From Spirochaetales bacterium (lineage in GTDB: Bacteria; Spirochaetota; Spirochaetia; UBA9216): DNA of 58,493 nucleotides. The notes beneath the pieces were generated by a model. That model saw only the letters and a list, made by a program, of their open reading frames with translations. It was not told where the DNA came from and did not search any database. The translations under genes and the position numbers were made by a program. The stretch is taken from contig JAEINK010000030.1 of the NCBI GenBank assembly GCA_016342585.1, positions 1 through 58,493 on the forward strand. The letters run 5' to 3'. Of the stretch, positions 44,781 through 52,659 are shown one piece after another. Every line of letters starts with the position of its first letter. Position 1 is the first letter of the stretch.

Positions 44781-45063
44781 CAACACGGCTCCTGTTTTCA
44801 GGTATTACAATCCGGATAATCTTATCAGGATCAATCTTTTCAAGTTCCAGCTCTTCAACAGCAAGCTGTTCTATCCTTCCCGGCGAACTCAAATACTCAA
44901 TACCTATGACTTTCCGCTTATTCTCTTCAAACCACCCTTTCTGCTCACCTTCCAGCATGGATACCTCTTTTTCAAGCTGCTGAAAGCTGTATACCTGCCA
45001 GATCTGAACAAAAAGGAGAGCCGGAACCGAGAAAACCATCAAAAGTATTAACGCTTTTTTCAT
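44773..45063 (-). CDS. ftsL: FtsL-like divisome protein
   Basis: The 96-residue bitopic protein has a membrane helix (about 4-22), a leucine-zipper-like coiled coil (about 28-60) and a short C-terminal segment with a YLSSPGRIEQLAVEELEL motif, as in FtsL/DivIC. Position between rsmH and murF supports the call. Normally ftsI would follow; here murF follows directly. Confidence 0.8.
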   Translation of the reverse strand: MKKALILLMVFSVPALLFVQIWQVYSFQQLEKEVSMLEGEQKGWFEENKRKVIGIEYLSSPGRIEQLAVEELELEKIDPDKIIRIVIPENRSRVDG

Positions 45064-45066
45064 AAC

Positions 45067-46014
45067 TTATACATCCTCATCCTCAAGTTTACGAACCACC
45101 CGAAGCTTTGCACTTCTGGAAGGAGGATTCTCTCGAACCTCCTCTTCGCTGGGGCATATTGGTTTCTTAGTCAGAATTTCAACAGTTCTTCTGCCCCCAC
45201 AGTTACATATCGGCTGTTCCGGAGGACATGTGCAGAGTTGATTTTTATATTTAAAAAACTGTTTAACGATTCGATCTTCCAGAGAGTGAAAAGAGATGAC
45301 TCCCATCCTGCCGCCTGGTTTAAGAACTCGTAAAGAGTCCTGAAGAACCGATTCAAGCCGGACTAACTCACCATTAACGACAATTCGTATGGCCTGAAAG
45401 GTCCTCGTGGCCGGATGAATTCGACCATGCCTGTAAGCGGCGGGAACCGACCCGCGAATAATGTCTGCAAGCCGGGCAGTAGTCTCAATAGGATTTCCCT
45501 TCCTCTCTCGCACCAGGGCTGTTGCGATCCTTCTTGAATAACGCTCTTCACCATATTTATAAATCAAATCGGCGAGCTCTTTTTCAGGATACTGATTGAC
45601 TATATCACAGGCAGAAAGCTCAAGATCCCCGCCAAGCCTCATATCAAGAGGCTCATCGGTCTGAAAGGAAAAACCACGATTCCCTTTTTCATAATGAAAA
45701 ACAGAAATACCGAGATCAAAAAGGATCAAATCGGGACGTTCATCTCCCAGTGGATATTCTCTGTAAAACTGATTAAACCAGGTGTTGAAAAAACGGGTCC
45801 TGCCTCCAAAAGGAGCCAGCCTTTCTTTAGCAACCTTCATAATATCCGCGTCAGCATCAAGGCCCACGGTCTTCAAGGTTGGATACTCTTTAAGAAAAAG
45901 TTCGGTATGCCCGCCCTCTCCAAGAGTACCGTCAATAAAAAGCTGATTATCGCCATCCGGTTTTAGGTACTCCAAAGCTTCTTTCCAGAGTACTGAGTAG
46001 TGTACAATATCCAT
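45067..46014 (-). CDS. rsmH: 16S rRNA (cytosine1402-N4)-methyltransferase RsmH (MraW)
   Basis: The start at 46014 (MDIVHYSVLWKEALEYL) matches the RsmH N terminus best and gives 315 residues; GGAGG lies about 14 bases upstream, rather far. The frame is open to 46053 but that start has no ribosome binding site. It has the SAM motif FIDGTLGEGGHTELFL, DLILFDLGIS, the insertion domain and ISFHSLEDRIVKQFF. It methylates C1402 of 16S rRNA. It lies 97 bases after mraZ. Confidence 0.94.
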   Translation of the reverse strand: MDIVHYSVLWKEALEYLKPDGDNQLFIDGTLGEGGHTELFLKEYPTLKTVGLDADADIMKVAKERLAPFGGRTRFFNTWFNQFYREYPLGDERPDLILFDLGISVFHYEKGNRGFSFQTDEPLDMRLGGDLELSACDIVNQYPEKELADLIYKYGEERYSRRIATALVRERKGNPIETTARLADIIRGSVPAAYRHGRIHPATRTFQAIRIVVNGELVRLESVLQDSLRVLKPGGRMGVISFHSLEDRIVKQFFKYKNQLCTCPPEQPICNCGGRRTVEILTKKPICPSEEEVRENPPSRSAKLRVVRKLEDEDV

Positions 46015-46111
46015 GAACGTCTGTCGTTCCTCCCAATTTTTATAAAAAGGCAAATATCTTCAGGGTAAAGGACAGATCCTAACTTCTATCCAACACCTTA
46101 AATCAATTTGT

Positions 46112-46552
46112 TCAGGTGGAGAGCAAGTCTCCCAACTCTTCGGCAGCTGCCAGAAAATCCTCCTCACTCTCATCAAGATATGAATTATAGGCAGCCTCGT
46201 CCCATATCTCGATATAGTTTTCGATTCCCAGAATAACAGCATCCCGAATTAATCCAGCTGATTCCCGGAGGCTGGGAGGTATATTGATCCTTCCAGCCTT
46301 GTCAATTTCGCACTCCTGTGCAGGAGCGACTATCCTACGCTGTAGCAGTCTTGTTTTTGATTTAAAGATTGAGGTTGAATCCATCACCAGTGATGAAATC
46401 CGGCCCCACTCTTCGGGAGGGAAAAGCCAGAGGCATTGATCAACGCCCCGGGTAAGAATCAGAACGTTTCCATCAATAGCATTTCTAATCTTGGAAGGGA
46501 TGAGGATTCGACCTTTTTCATCTAAGGAGTTTTTATATTCTCCGCTTATCAT
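46112..46552 (-). CDS. mraZ: Transcriptional regulator MraZ
   Basis: The 146-residue protein has two SpoVT-AbrB-like halves, each with the DxxGR motif (SLDEKGRILIPSKIR near 8-22 and EIDKAGRINIPPSLR near 82-96). MraZ represses its own dcw operon by binding direct repeats upstream of its gene, and four such repeats are present here. AAGGAA precedes the ATG. It heads the division and wall cluster. Confidence 0.96.
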   Translation of the reverse strand: MISGEYKNSLDEKGRILIPSKIRNAIDGNVLILTRGVDQCLWLFPPEEWGRISSLVMDSTSIFKSKTRLLQRRIVAPAQECEIDKAGRINIPPSLRESAGLIRDAVILGIENYIEIWDEAAYNSYLDESEEDFLAAAEELGDLLST

Positions 46553-46559
46553 CTATTCC

Positions 46560-46594
46560 TTCCACTTTCTACTATTTCCTACCACTTTCTCCCA
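46560..46594 (-). promoter_or_regulatory. MraZ box array: four pentamers with 10-bp period
   Basis: On the minus strand TGGGA, TGGTA, TAGTA and TGGAA begin at 46594, 46584, 46574 and 46564, each separated by a 5-base spacer. This is the TGGGN-N5 direct repeat recognised by MraZ. The array lies between the -10 box and the mraZ ATG, so binding would overlap the initially transcribed region. Confidence 0.88.
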
Positions 46595-46604
46595 CTTTTT
46601 TATA

Positions 46605-46632
46605 ATTCTACCCCATATATTGATGTTTTCAA
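46605..46632 (-). promoter_or_regulatory. Sigma-70-type promoter for mraZ and the dcw genes
   Basis: On the minus strand TTGAAA (46627-46632) and TAGAAT (46605-46610) are 16 bp apart, just upstream of the MraZ boxes. It is the strongest promoter candidate at the head of the 46-kb co-directional block. Confidence 0.75.
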
Positions 46633-46745
46633 CCCTCTTTTTCCTAAAGTTTTATGCAATTCATGTCGACAGAATCGCAATACCTCACATCTGTTAAGTA
46701 GCACAGACCCCACCCTCCATTGTATGAAGTTAAAAGGAGTAATAT

Positions 46746-47081
46746 ATGTCTTTATACAAAGTTCATTTCAAATGGAAGGAAAAGGAGTTAAGTATATCAG
46801 CTAAAAACCTTGATCTGACCCACCCCTATTTTGTTTCTATTAAGGAGCTGATTCTGCCCAGCGGGTCGGGGCTTATAATAAACCCGGAAGAGGATGAGAT
46901 TAGAAAAACCTTTGGTGATGCGGATCACCTGATGATCCCCTTCCAAACCGTTATATTAATAGAAGAAATTATAAATCCTGACAAAAAAGAGAAACCAACT
47001 CTAAAATCGCCAATCCCCGGGGGGTTAAGCCTTATCGAATCCTCCGACAATGAGAAGCGTAATGAGGAGAGGGATAAATGA
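46746..47081 (+). CDS. DUF1820-like small protein
   Basis: The 111-residue protein begins MSLYKVHFKWKEKELSISAK and contains SIKELILPSGSGLIINPEED and IRKTFGDADHLMIPFQTVIL. The pattern (a Tyr-x-Val-x-Phe start, a FLxIxEhhF-like segment, DPxEE, a conserved IP before a hydrophobic IxEI strand) fits DUF1820 proteins of proteobacteria and spirochaetes, of unknown function. The tail after residue 80 is polar. AAAAGGAG lies 6 bases before the ATG. It is plus-strand and divergent from mraZ; no clear promoter is seen. It is coupled to the next gene by a 4-base overlap. Confidence 0.7.
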   Translation: MSLYKVHFKWKEKELSISAKNLDLTHPYFVSIKELILPSGSGLIINPEEDEIRKTFGDADHLMIPFQTVILIEEIINPDKKEKPTLKSPIPGGLSLIESSDNEKRNEERDK

Positions 47082-47314
47082 CCATACATTCAATGAGATT
47101 ACTCTATCCGGATGGAGAGTGGCAGGAAACCGAGACGCCACTCTATATCAATGAAATATGCGATATGAACGGCCACGCCTTAAGGTTACCCTACCCTGCA
47201 TCCATGAGGTTAATCTACAGAGTATACCGAATTTCGACCTCGATTGAGACAGGGGAAGAAATTCGGTGTTTTCACCTGGAACAACTCACAATGGATGAAA
47301 TACAAAGCTTATAA
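47078..47314 (+). CDS. Unknown 78-residue protein coupled to the DUF1820-like gene
   Basis: The 78-residue protein (MTIHSMRLLYPDGEWQETET) has no family I recognise. It is predicted to be mostly beta, with a Tyr/Arg-rich central segment (RLIYRVYRIST). The ATGA overlap with the preceding stop argues that it is real and translated together with it. No signal peptide or membrane segment. Confidence 0.55.
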   Translation: MTIHSMRLLYPDGEWQETETPLYINEICDMNGHALRLPYPASMRLIYRVYRISTSIETGEEIRCFHLEQLTMDEIQSL

Positions 47315-47336
47315 AGATCAGTACTGTCAAAAAATT

Positions 47337-47373
47337 AAAAAAAAAGCTGCCTGAGATCAGAATCTCAAACAGC
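47337..47373 (-). terminator. Intrinsic terminator after the GH57 gene
   Basis: On the minus strand GCTGTTTGAGAT-tctg-ATCTCAGGCAGC forms a 12-bp stem (two G-U pairs) followed by nine T residues (47345-47337). It ends the DUF4912-GH57 transcript. On the plus strand the stem is not followed by a T-run, so it probably acts one way. Confidence 0.9.
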
Positions 47374-47406
47374 CGCATATTCACAATTAAACATCAATGA
47401 TGTTTA

Positions 47407-48990
47407 TCAGCTTTTCTTGAAAATCCTATAATCCAAATCAGGAAAAAGGTTATTCTTCTTCTCTATTCTTGTAACCCATTCGGTATTAACAGTGTTTTGA
47501 CAGAGGTTTTCATATATCTGGGTAAAATTATAAAGGTGTTCCTGAACCCTCTGTACAGCATAAGGAACGGTAGGCCCCATCTTCATAATAAAAGGCCAGT
47601 CGGAAGCCTGACTCAAGAGGACTTCCCGTGCAGCCTGATTGAGAACCCACTCTTTTAAACCTGACTCATCAGGATAACGCTCTACCAGCTCCTGAAGCCT
47701 CTCGACAGCCTTATGGAGATGCCTGTATATCCAGTCATTCCTGGAATTAAGCCATACCTGGGCATAACCATTATTTCCCCAGCTTGAAAAACCGGGAATG
47801 GAAACCTGATTCTGCGGATGCTTCTTAAGATATTCGGTTGGCGTAATCATTGAAAGTTTGTCATCCGCATAAACCTTTCGGATGACCGACTCAAGCCAGA
47901 CAGGTCCTTCAAACCACCAACGGCCAAACATCTCTGCATCAAACGCGAGAACCGACACAGGGGGTCTATCCATTTCCGGACCAATCTTATCATTCCTTTT
48001 ATGCTGCTTATATATAAAATTATCCGCATGTTCTTCAGCTTTATTGGCAGCAGTTTCAGGATCATAAAGTCTCTGGTCATCGCCATCCTTTCGCTGGGAA
48101 TAATATTTATATCCAGTTTGACCGCGCACACCATTCCTGTAAATGAACTCACCAAGATACTCTTCATCCAGCTCAAAGCCCACATCCCTCTTGAAACTCC
48201 TGTAGGAGTAATCAGTTGGGTATCCATCTATACCGGAAGAGACCTCCCTGTTTGCTTTAAGATCGATACCAAAGGCATGAATCCCCTCGGGACATCTTAT
48301 GGGAGCATAAATACCATATTTTGCCTTCATACTCGAATGGAGAATCCCATTCGATGAGGTAAAAAAGTATTGAAGGTTATTGTTTTTCAGGTATTTTTCA
48401 AGACCCGGGAAAAAACCACACTCGGGAAGCCACATTCCCTTAGGTGATTCTCCGAAAGTTCGGGAGTGAGCGATAACTGCTGTTTCAACCTGGGCCTCAA
48501 CAGCACGGGGATACTCCTTAAAGAGAGGAAGAAAACTGTGGGTTGCTGAGGTTGTAATAACCTCAAGATCCCCGGCCCCCTGCATCTCCTTAAAGATCTT
48601 GGTTATCTGCCCCTTATAACTTACCGTAAAATCCTGTTTATTCTGCCGATACCTTTCCAGATACATCTCGGCGAGTCTGCAGGCCTCGGCATCCCCTTTA
48701 AGCCTTACAACCTCTTTTTCTCCCAGCTGAATCTGATTATCAAGATATTTAAGGAATCTCTCCTGAAGGAGATCATCTGACATCATGGAAGCAAGAGTCG
48801 GTGACACGGAAATCGTGAGTCGAATAGGGATGCTATCATCAGAAAGAGATTTAAAAACCCTCAAAAGGGGAAGATAAGTTTCTGAAATGGCCTCATAAAG
48901 CCAGTTTTCTTCTAAAACATGTTCATACATAGGATGACGAACAAAGGGAAGATGAGCATGAAGTACAATACAAATATAACCGTTAGACAT
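47407..48990 (-). CDS. GH57 1,4-alpha-glucan branching enzyme
   Basis: The 527-residue glycoside hydrolase family 57 enzyme has motif 1 HAHLPFVRHP (11-20), the nucleophile Glu190 in MWLPECGFFPG and the acid/base Asp351 in LAFDAEMFGRWWFEGP, matching the Thermococcus branching enzyme (Glu183/Asp354). The C-terminal helical domain contains WNNGYAQVWLN and the family ending is near 500. It forms alpha-1,6 branches in glycogen-like polymer. It is the second gene of a two-gene operon with DUF4912, 22 bases downstream, and ends at a terminator. No glgA or glgP is in the window. Confidence 0.92.
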   Translation of the reverse strand: MSNGYICIVLHAHLPFVRHPMYEHVLEENWLYEAISETYLPLLRVFKSLSDDSIPIRLTISVSPTLASMMSDDLLQERFLKYLDNQIQLGEKEVVRLKGDAEACRLAEMYLERYRQNKQDFTVSYKGQITKIFKEMQGAGDLEVITTSATHSFLPLFKEYPRAVEAQVETAVIAHSRTFGESPKGMWLPECGFFPGLEKYLKNNNLQYFFTSSNGILHSSMKAKYGIYAPIRCPEGIHAFGIDLKANREVSSGIDGYPTDYSYRSFKRDVGFELDEEYLGEFIYRNGVRGQTGYKYYSQRKDGDDQRLYDPETAANKAEEHADNFIYKQHKRNDKIGPEMDRPPVSVLAFDAEMFGRWWFEGPVWLESVIRKVYADDKLSMITPTEYLKKHPQNQVSIPGFSSWGNNGYAQVWLNSRNDWIYRHLHKAVERLQELVERYPDESGLKEWVLNQAAREVLLSQASDWPFIMKMGPTVPYAVQRVQEHLYNFTQIYENLCQNTVNTEWVTRIEKKNNLFPDLDYRIFKKS

Positions 48991-49012
48991 TCTCTAATTC
49001 TCCGTTGCAGCT

Positions 49013-49720
49013 CTAGTTAATACACTGATTATCCAGAACCGAAATAATCCGTTGGGGGATCTCATTCTCTCTCTTCAATTTGTCAAATGCAGCAAGATCG
49101 GGCTGATAGAAAAGATCATCCTTCCGTTCAGTGTCGAACTCAACCATAGGACTGGAAATAACATTGGATCGAGCCAGAGTTTTTTCTCCCGTTCGGTAAA
49201 GAACAATAAGATCTATACAATAGTTAACACCGGTCTGGGGTAGATTAATATACCAGCTGGCATCTTTAACAGTCAGTGGAATATCAAAAAAGTCTTTTAT
49301 CTGCTTAGAATCGACTTTTTCACCCTGAATCTCATAAACGCGGAGAAATAACTTTCCTGTGGGACGGCTGTCATGAATTTCCTGGATAACACTTGTTTTC
49401 AAATCCCAGTAGGCAAAAGCCCAGGAAGGATCCCTCAAAAGAAGAACAATCCGATTTTCATTATAGGTCTCGGCTATGGGATATACTTCATCAATATCCG
49501 AGAGTAATTCCTCATCCTCAAGCACCTGATACTTTAAGTTTTTCACACGCATGGATTCGTTATTATCAATCTCTTTTTCTATCTGTTCATCTTCGAATGC
49601 CTCTAACATCAATTCGATGATTTCATCTTTTTCAGTTCCGGGATCAAAACTAATCCCCTTTTCTCTGGCAATCGAAGCAAGAACCTCTAAAGAAAAAAGC
49701 TGCAGCCGTTTGCGTATCAT
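49013..49720 (-). CDS. DUF4912 protein
   Basis: The 235-residue protein has a helical N-terminal SAP/Rho-N-like segment (about 1-50, LFSLEVLASIAREKGI) and a beta-rich domain (about 70-200) with VLLLRDPSWAFAYWDLKTS and a WYINLPQTGVNYCIDL motif, typical of DUF4912. The DPSWAFAYWD motif resembles carbohydrate-binding surfaces. The gene regularly lies next to GH57 branching enzymes, which suggests a glycogen-binding accessory. It is first in its operon, with promoter TTGACA/TAGGAT upstream. Confidence 0.85.
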   Translation of the reverse strand: MIRKRLQLFSLEVLASIAREKGISFDPGTEKDEIIELMLEAFEDEQIEKEIDNNESMRVKNLKYQVLEDEELLSDIDEVYPIAETYNENRIVLLLRDPSWAFAYWDLKTSVIQEIHDSRPTGKLFLRVYEIQGEKVDSKQIKDFFDIPLTVKDASWYINLPQTGVNYCIDLIVLYRTGEKTLARSNVISSPMVEFDTERKDDLFYQPDLAAFDKLKRENEIPQRIISVLDNQCIN

Positions 49721-49758
49721 GAAGCCTCCCTGTACAAGCAGAATACAATTATTAAATA

Positions 49759-49787
49759 ATCCTAGATAAATGGACCTAAAGTGTCAA
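49759..49787 (-). promoter_or_regulatory. Sigma-70 promoter of the DUF4912-GH57 operon
   Basis: On the minus strand a perfect TTGACA (49782-49787) and TAGGAT (49759-49764) are 17 bp apart, 38 bases before the DUF4912 start. Confidence 0.82.
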
Positions 49788-49797
49788 TACCATCAGA

Positions 49798-50649
49798 TTA
49801 ACAAATGTCAGGTTTCTGCAAAAGCATAATCATAACATCCCCCACCCCGAAAGGTTTAACAAGACAGTCGGCAGCCCTTTTTACAGGAATCGGGGCAAGA
49901 CCCGCGGCAAGACCACCCCAGGTTTTTATCAAAATAGTCGAAAAACCTGTTTTAAGTGCAAGAGAACCAAGAGTTTTCCTGGAAAAAAGGAAAAGATGAT
50001 CAGGAATGGCTGATCGCCAGCGTCGTCCAGTCAGGCGAGATTGAAACCCATCAATATTCGGAGTCGTAACAATAAAATAACCACCGGGAGCAAGGAGACG
50101 ATAAACCTCCCTGAAAAAACCATCAGGATCATTTAGATGCTCTATTACATGAGACAAATGGACCACACCATATTTTCCGGAATCAAGTGCTAACTGCTCA
50201 AGAGGTTTAGTATATACCGGAAATCCTCCACGCTTTGAAGCATAACGGGCTGACTCTTCACAAATCTCAACGCCCTCTACCGGCCATCCCGACTTACTCA
50301 CCTCATTAAGGAGATAACCGGTGGCACATCCTACATCAAGAAATTTACCCCGTTTTTTCGCTTCAGATCTTCTGGAATTAAACCCTATATCATCAAGACC
50401 TAACCGTGCAAGATTATAAAAAGAGGCTTCATTTTCTACCTCATACGCAAAATACTCATCATCATAACGCTTCACAAGCTCTATCGCAACAGGCTGTGGA
50501 TTCTGATAAACAAGACCACAACTCCTGCATTTAACCCAATTGGCCCCGGAAACAGAGAACGCTCTCCTGTGACTCGAACTGCCGCAGAGGTTACATGAGA
50601 TGGTTTGCGCACTCTCCCCGCCAGGCTTTTTAGAGAAGGTTTTTATCAC
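49798..50649 (-). CDS. Class I SAM methyltransferase with N-terminal zinc ribbon
   Basis: The 283-residue protein has a Cys4 zinc ribbon (CNLCG at 19-23 and CRSCGLVYQNP at 41-51), the SAM motif FLDVGCATGYLL (about 103), GVEICEESARYASKRG, and the LSHVIEHLNDPDGFFREVY and LLAPGGYFIVTTPN segments. This ribbon plus Methyltransf_11/23 architecture is common in sugar or lipid-linked C- or O-methylation pathways. It overlaps the preceding M23-like gene by 4 bases. The substrate is unknown. Confidence 0.85.
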   Translation of the reverse strand: MIKTFSKKPGGESAQTISCNLCGSSSHRRAFSVSGANWVKCRSCGLVYQNPQPVAIELVKRYDDEYFAYEVENEASFYNLARLGLDDIGFNSRRSEAKKRGKFLDVGCATGYLLNEVSKSGWPVEGVEICEESARYASKRGGFPVYTKPLEQLALDSGKYGVVHLSHVIEHLNDPDGFFREVYRLLAPGGYFIVTTPNIDGFQSRLTGRRWRSAIPDHLFLFSRKTLGSLALKTGFSTILIKTWGGLAAGLAPIPVKRAADCLVKPFGVGDVMIMLLQKPDIC

Positions 50650-51521
50650 TGAGCAGAAACCTTAATACTAATATTATAGAATTCTTTATTCCCTCGATAA
50701 TCCGAAGCAACAACCTCCAGAATCGTCTCCCCGGGATTAAAAGTGTAACTACCTATCCGTATATACCCCTCGTCATTGTAAAGGTTTGAAAAAGATCTAT
50801 AGTCCTGTTTGGAAACAAGATAGAGAACCCCCTCCTTTGCCTCAACAGCTTCGAAAGCCTGATAGAAGATCTCTTCACCATTTGTGAAAACATTGAGCTT
50901 GTAGGGAGCCATAGGACGAAAATAGGGAAGCTCCACCGACTGATCCCAGACCGAAACAAAGAGTTCCCGCTCTCCGGGAAGTAAACTCTGACCATCCTCA
51001 AGCACTTTCCACTCATCCTCAAAAATCCACACCCCATCAACCACAGGAGCACTCTTATCACTCTTGGGGGGCAACAGGTTTAAAGGATTTACCATCTGAT
51101 CAAATTCAAGATCGACAATCTCTAAATTAAGCTGAAGACCAGTGGCATCTCCCGTATTTCCCACCCAGCCGAGAGTATCTTCCGGTGTCAGCTCATACCC
51201 TCCGGGAGATCCGAAATACCCTGACTCAAGATGAGAGTAAATACTGTACAGGCTTCTGGGATGCTCAACCACTATAAAATTACCAAGCCCCGAAGGGAGA
51301 AACTCTTCATCTTCGTTATAATAAAAAACGATTTCCCCGAAATCCGCAGAATGGACGGCCTGGCGCGGTCCACCAAGGGTGATCCCTGTATTAAAATCTC
51401 TTCCGGATTTCTCTCCGAAGGTATTCTTCATGACAACTTCATCAACCGGCCATTCAAAAGCAGAGAGAGGAATTAGTAACAGAATGAATATAAAAGGAAG
51501 AATGAAATATTTCAATTTCAT
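50646..51521 (-). CDS. LytM/M23-fold protein lacking metal ligands
   Basis: The 291-residue protein has a signal peptide (about 1-21) and an M23 domain (about 24-150). The domain keeps SIYSHLESG and GNTGDATGLQLNLEI, which correspond to YAHL and the GxSG-GxHLHFE box, but the zinc ligands are missing: the HxxxD motif is replaced near FNTGITLG and the final HxH by LQLNL. It is therefore predicted inactive, like EnvC and NlpD, which bind and activate amidases. The remaining 140 residues are beta-rich. It overlaps the beta-propeller and methyltransferase genes by 1 and 4 bases. Periplasmic. Confidence 0.8.
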   Translation of the reverse strand: MKLKYFILPFIFILLLIPLSAFEWPVDEVVMKNTFGEKSGRDFNTGITLGGPRQAVHSADFGEIVFYYNEDEEFLPSGLGNFIVVEHPRSLYSIYSHLESGYFGSPGGYELTPEDTLGWVGNTGDATGLQLNLEIVDLEFDQMVNPLNLLPPKSDKSAPVVDGVWIFEDEWKVLEDGQSLLPGERELFVSVWDQSVELPYFRPMAPYKLNVFTNGEEIFYQAFEAVEAKEGVLYLVSKQDYRSFSNLYNDEGYIRIGSYTFNPGETILEVVASDYRGNKEFYNISIKVSAQ

Positions 51522-52576
51522 TAGAAAACCTCCCTGTTTACTCTGAAAATCCGGCCCCGTGCAGAGGCGATTAAACTATTTGTATCCAAAAAGATTATCC
51601 GGCCATCTGAAGGGAATGGAAACTCCACATCAAAATGATCACCAAAATCTGATATTCTCAAAGCCGCTTTATCTGAATTCTTGTAGTAGAGGCTTGTTAA
51701 ATCATCATTCCCCGAAAAAACACTCTTCTCAAGCTCCCCCTCAAATTCCAGATGCCCCCACTTCTCTCCCGTCAAATCATAACAAACAAGGCCAGTACTC
51801 TCTTCCAGAAAAATATATTTATTATCTCCAGAAAAACCGGCACTTCGGGAAGTTCTGTACTCCTCTTCGAGCTCCCGTTCCCAGAGCAAGCTTATATCAT
51901 CATCTGAAAAAGTATAAAGAATCAATTTCTGAGGAGAAATTCCTGAAACAACCGCAAACCCACCCTCCATCGAGGAGAGAGTGCAGGAATAAATGACAGT
52001 ATCTCTATGTTCCCGAATAAAAATAACCTCTCCATCTTTTCCAATACAGACAACCTCTCCATTAAGAAATCCTAAAAGAAGCGCTTCATCATTAACATCC
52101 AGAGCAGTAATTATTGAACCGAACTGATGACTCCACAAAGTATCACCCTCCCAGTTCATAAGGGAGACACCTTTTCTATTCCTGGAAATTATGAGAAACC
52201 ACCCCTCCTCAAGCAGGGGGAAACCATCAGTTGCCAACCTGTCGATGACCATGCCTGTCGTATCCTGAAAAACAAGTATTCCTCCGGTAGAGCTATAGTT
52301 GATAAACCCTTCTTCCGATACCGCTGCCCGATAATGGATAAGTTCACTATATATAAGCTTTCCATCCCCTCCGATATATCCGAGAAGTGGTGCTCCATTT
52401 TCATCCTGAGTTTTAAAGGAATAAATTTCCGATGATTCAGAACTTCCAGTCACCGCACCAAGAGAAGTGTTCCATTCTGCCCGATATACCATTTCGCCCT
52501 TCATCTTCGCGGGGAAAAAAATGATATAAAGAGTAACAGCTGCAAGCAAAAGTAGAATAAACGTACGTTTCTTCAT
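51521..52576 (-). CDS. Membrane-anchored beta-propeller-like protein
   Basis: ATG at 52576 (MKKRTFILLLLAAVTLYIIF) is preferred over the GTG at 52591, giving 351 residues. An N-terminal membrane helix (about 5-22) is followed by about 320 residues with repeated motifs of the WD40/PQQ-propeller kind (short strands with Gly-Asp turns such as GDTLWSHQFGSIITALDVND and GEVVCIGKDGEVIF). The Trp/Asp spacing is irregular, so the blade number is uncertain. It starts a three-gene operon with the degenerate M23 protein and a methyltransferase, behind a TTGACA/TAGGAT promoter. The likely location is the periplasm; function unknown. Confidence 0.65.
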   Translation of the reverse strand: MKKRTFILLLLAAVTLYIIFFPAKMKGEMVYRAEWNTSLGAVTGSSESSEIYSFKTQDENGAPLLGYIGGDGKLIYSELIHYRAAVSEEGFINYSSTGGILVFQDTTGMVIDRLATDGFPLLEEGWFLIISRNRKGVSLMNWEGDTLWSHQFGSIITALDVNDEALLLGFLNGEVVCIGKDGEVIFIREHRDTVIYSCTLSSMEGGFAVVSGISPQKLILYTFSDDDISLLWERELEEEYRTSRSAGFSGDNKYIFLEESTGLVCYDLTGEKWGHLEFEGELEKSVFSGNDDLTSLYYKNSDKAALRISDFGDHFDVEFPFPSDGRIIFLDTNSLIASARGRIFRVNREVF

Positions 52577-52591
52577 CCACAAAAACCCCAC

Positions 52592-52620
52592 TTTATTTTT
52601 TCGTTAGTTTATCCTATACT
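52592..52620 (+). promoter_or_regulatory. Candidate cdd promoter
   Basis: TATACT (52615-52620) with a weak TTTATT (52592-52597) 17 bp upstream precedes the cytidine deaminase. It overlaps the opposite-facing promoter of the envelope operon. Confidence 0.45.
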
Positions 52621-52639
52621 TTCAGTCTATAGGTGTCAA
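52611..52639 (-). promoter_or_regulatory. Promoter of the propeller/M23-like/methyltransferase operon
   Basis: On the minus strand a perfect TTGACA (52634-52639) and TAGGAT (52611-52616) are 17 bp apart, 34 bases before the ATG at 52576. It has the same hexamers and spacing as the promoter at 49759-49787. Confidence 0.82.
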
Positions 52640-52659
52640 CGAAAGGTGGATATAAGATT

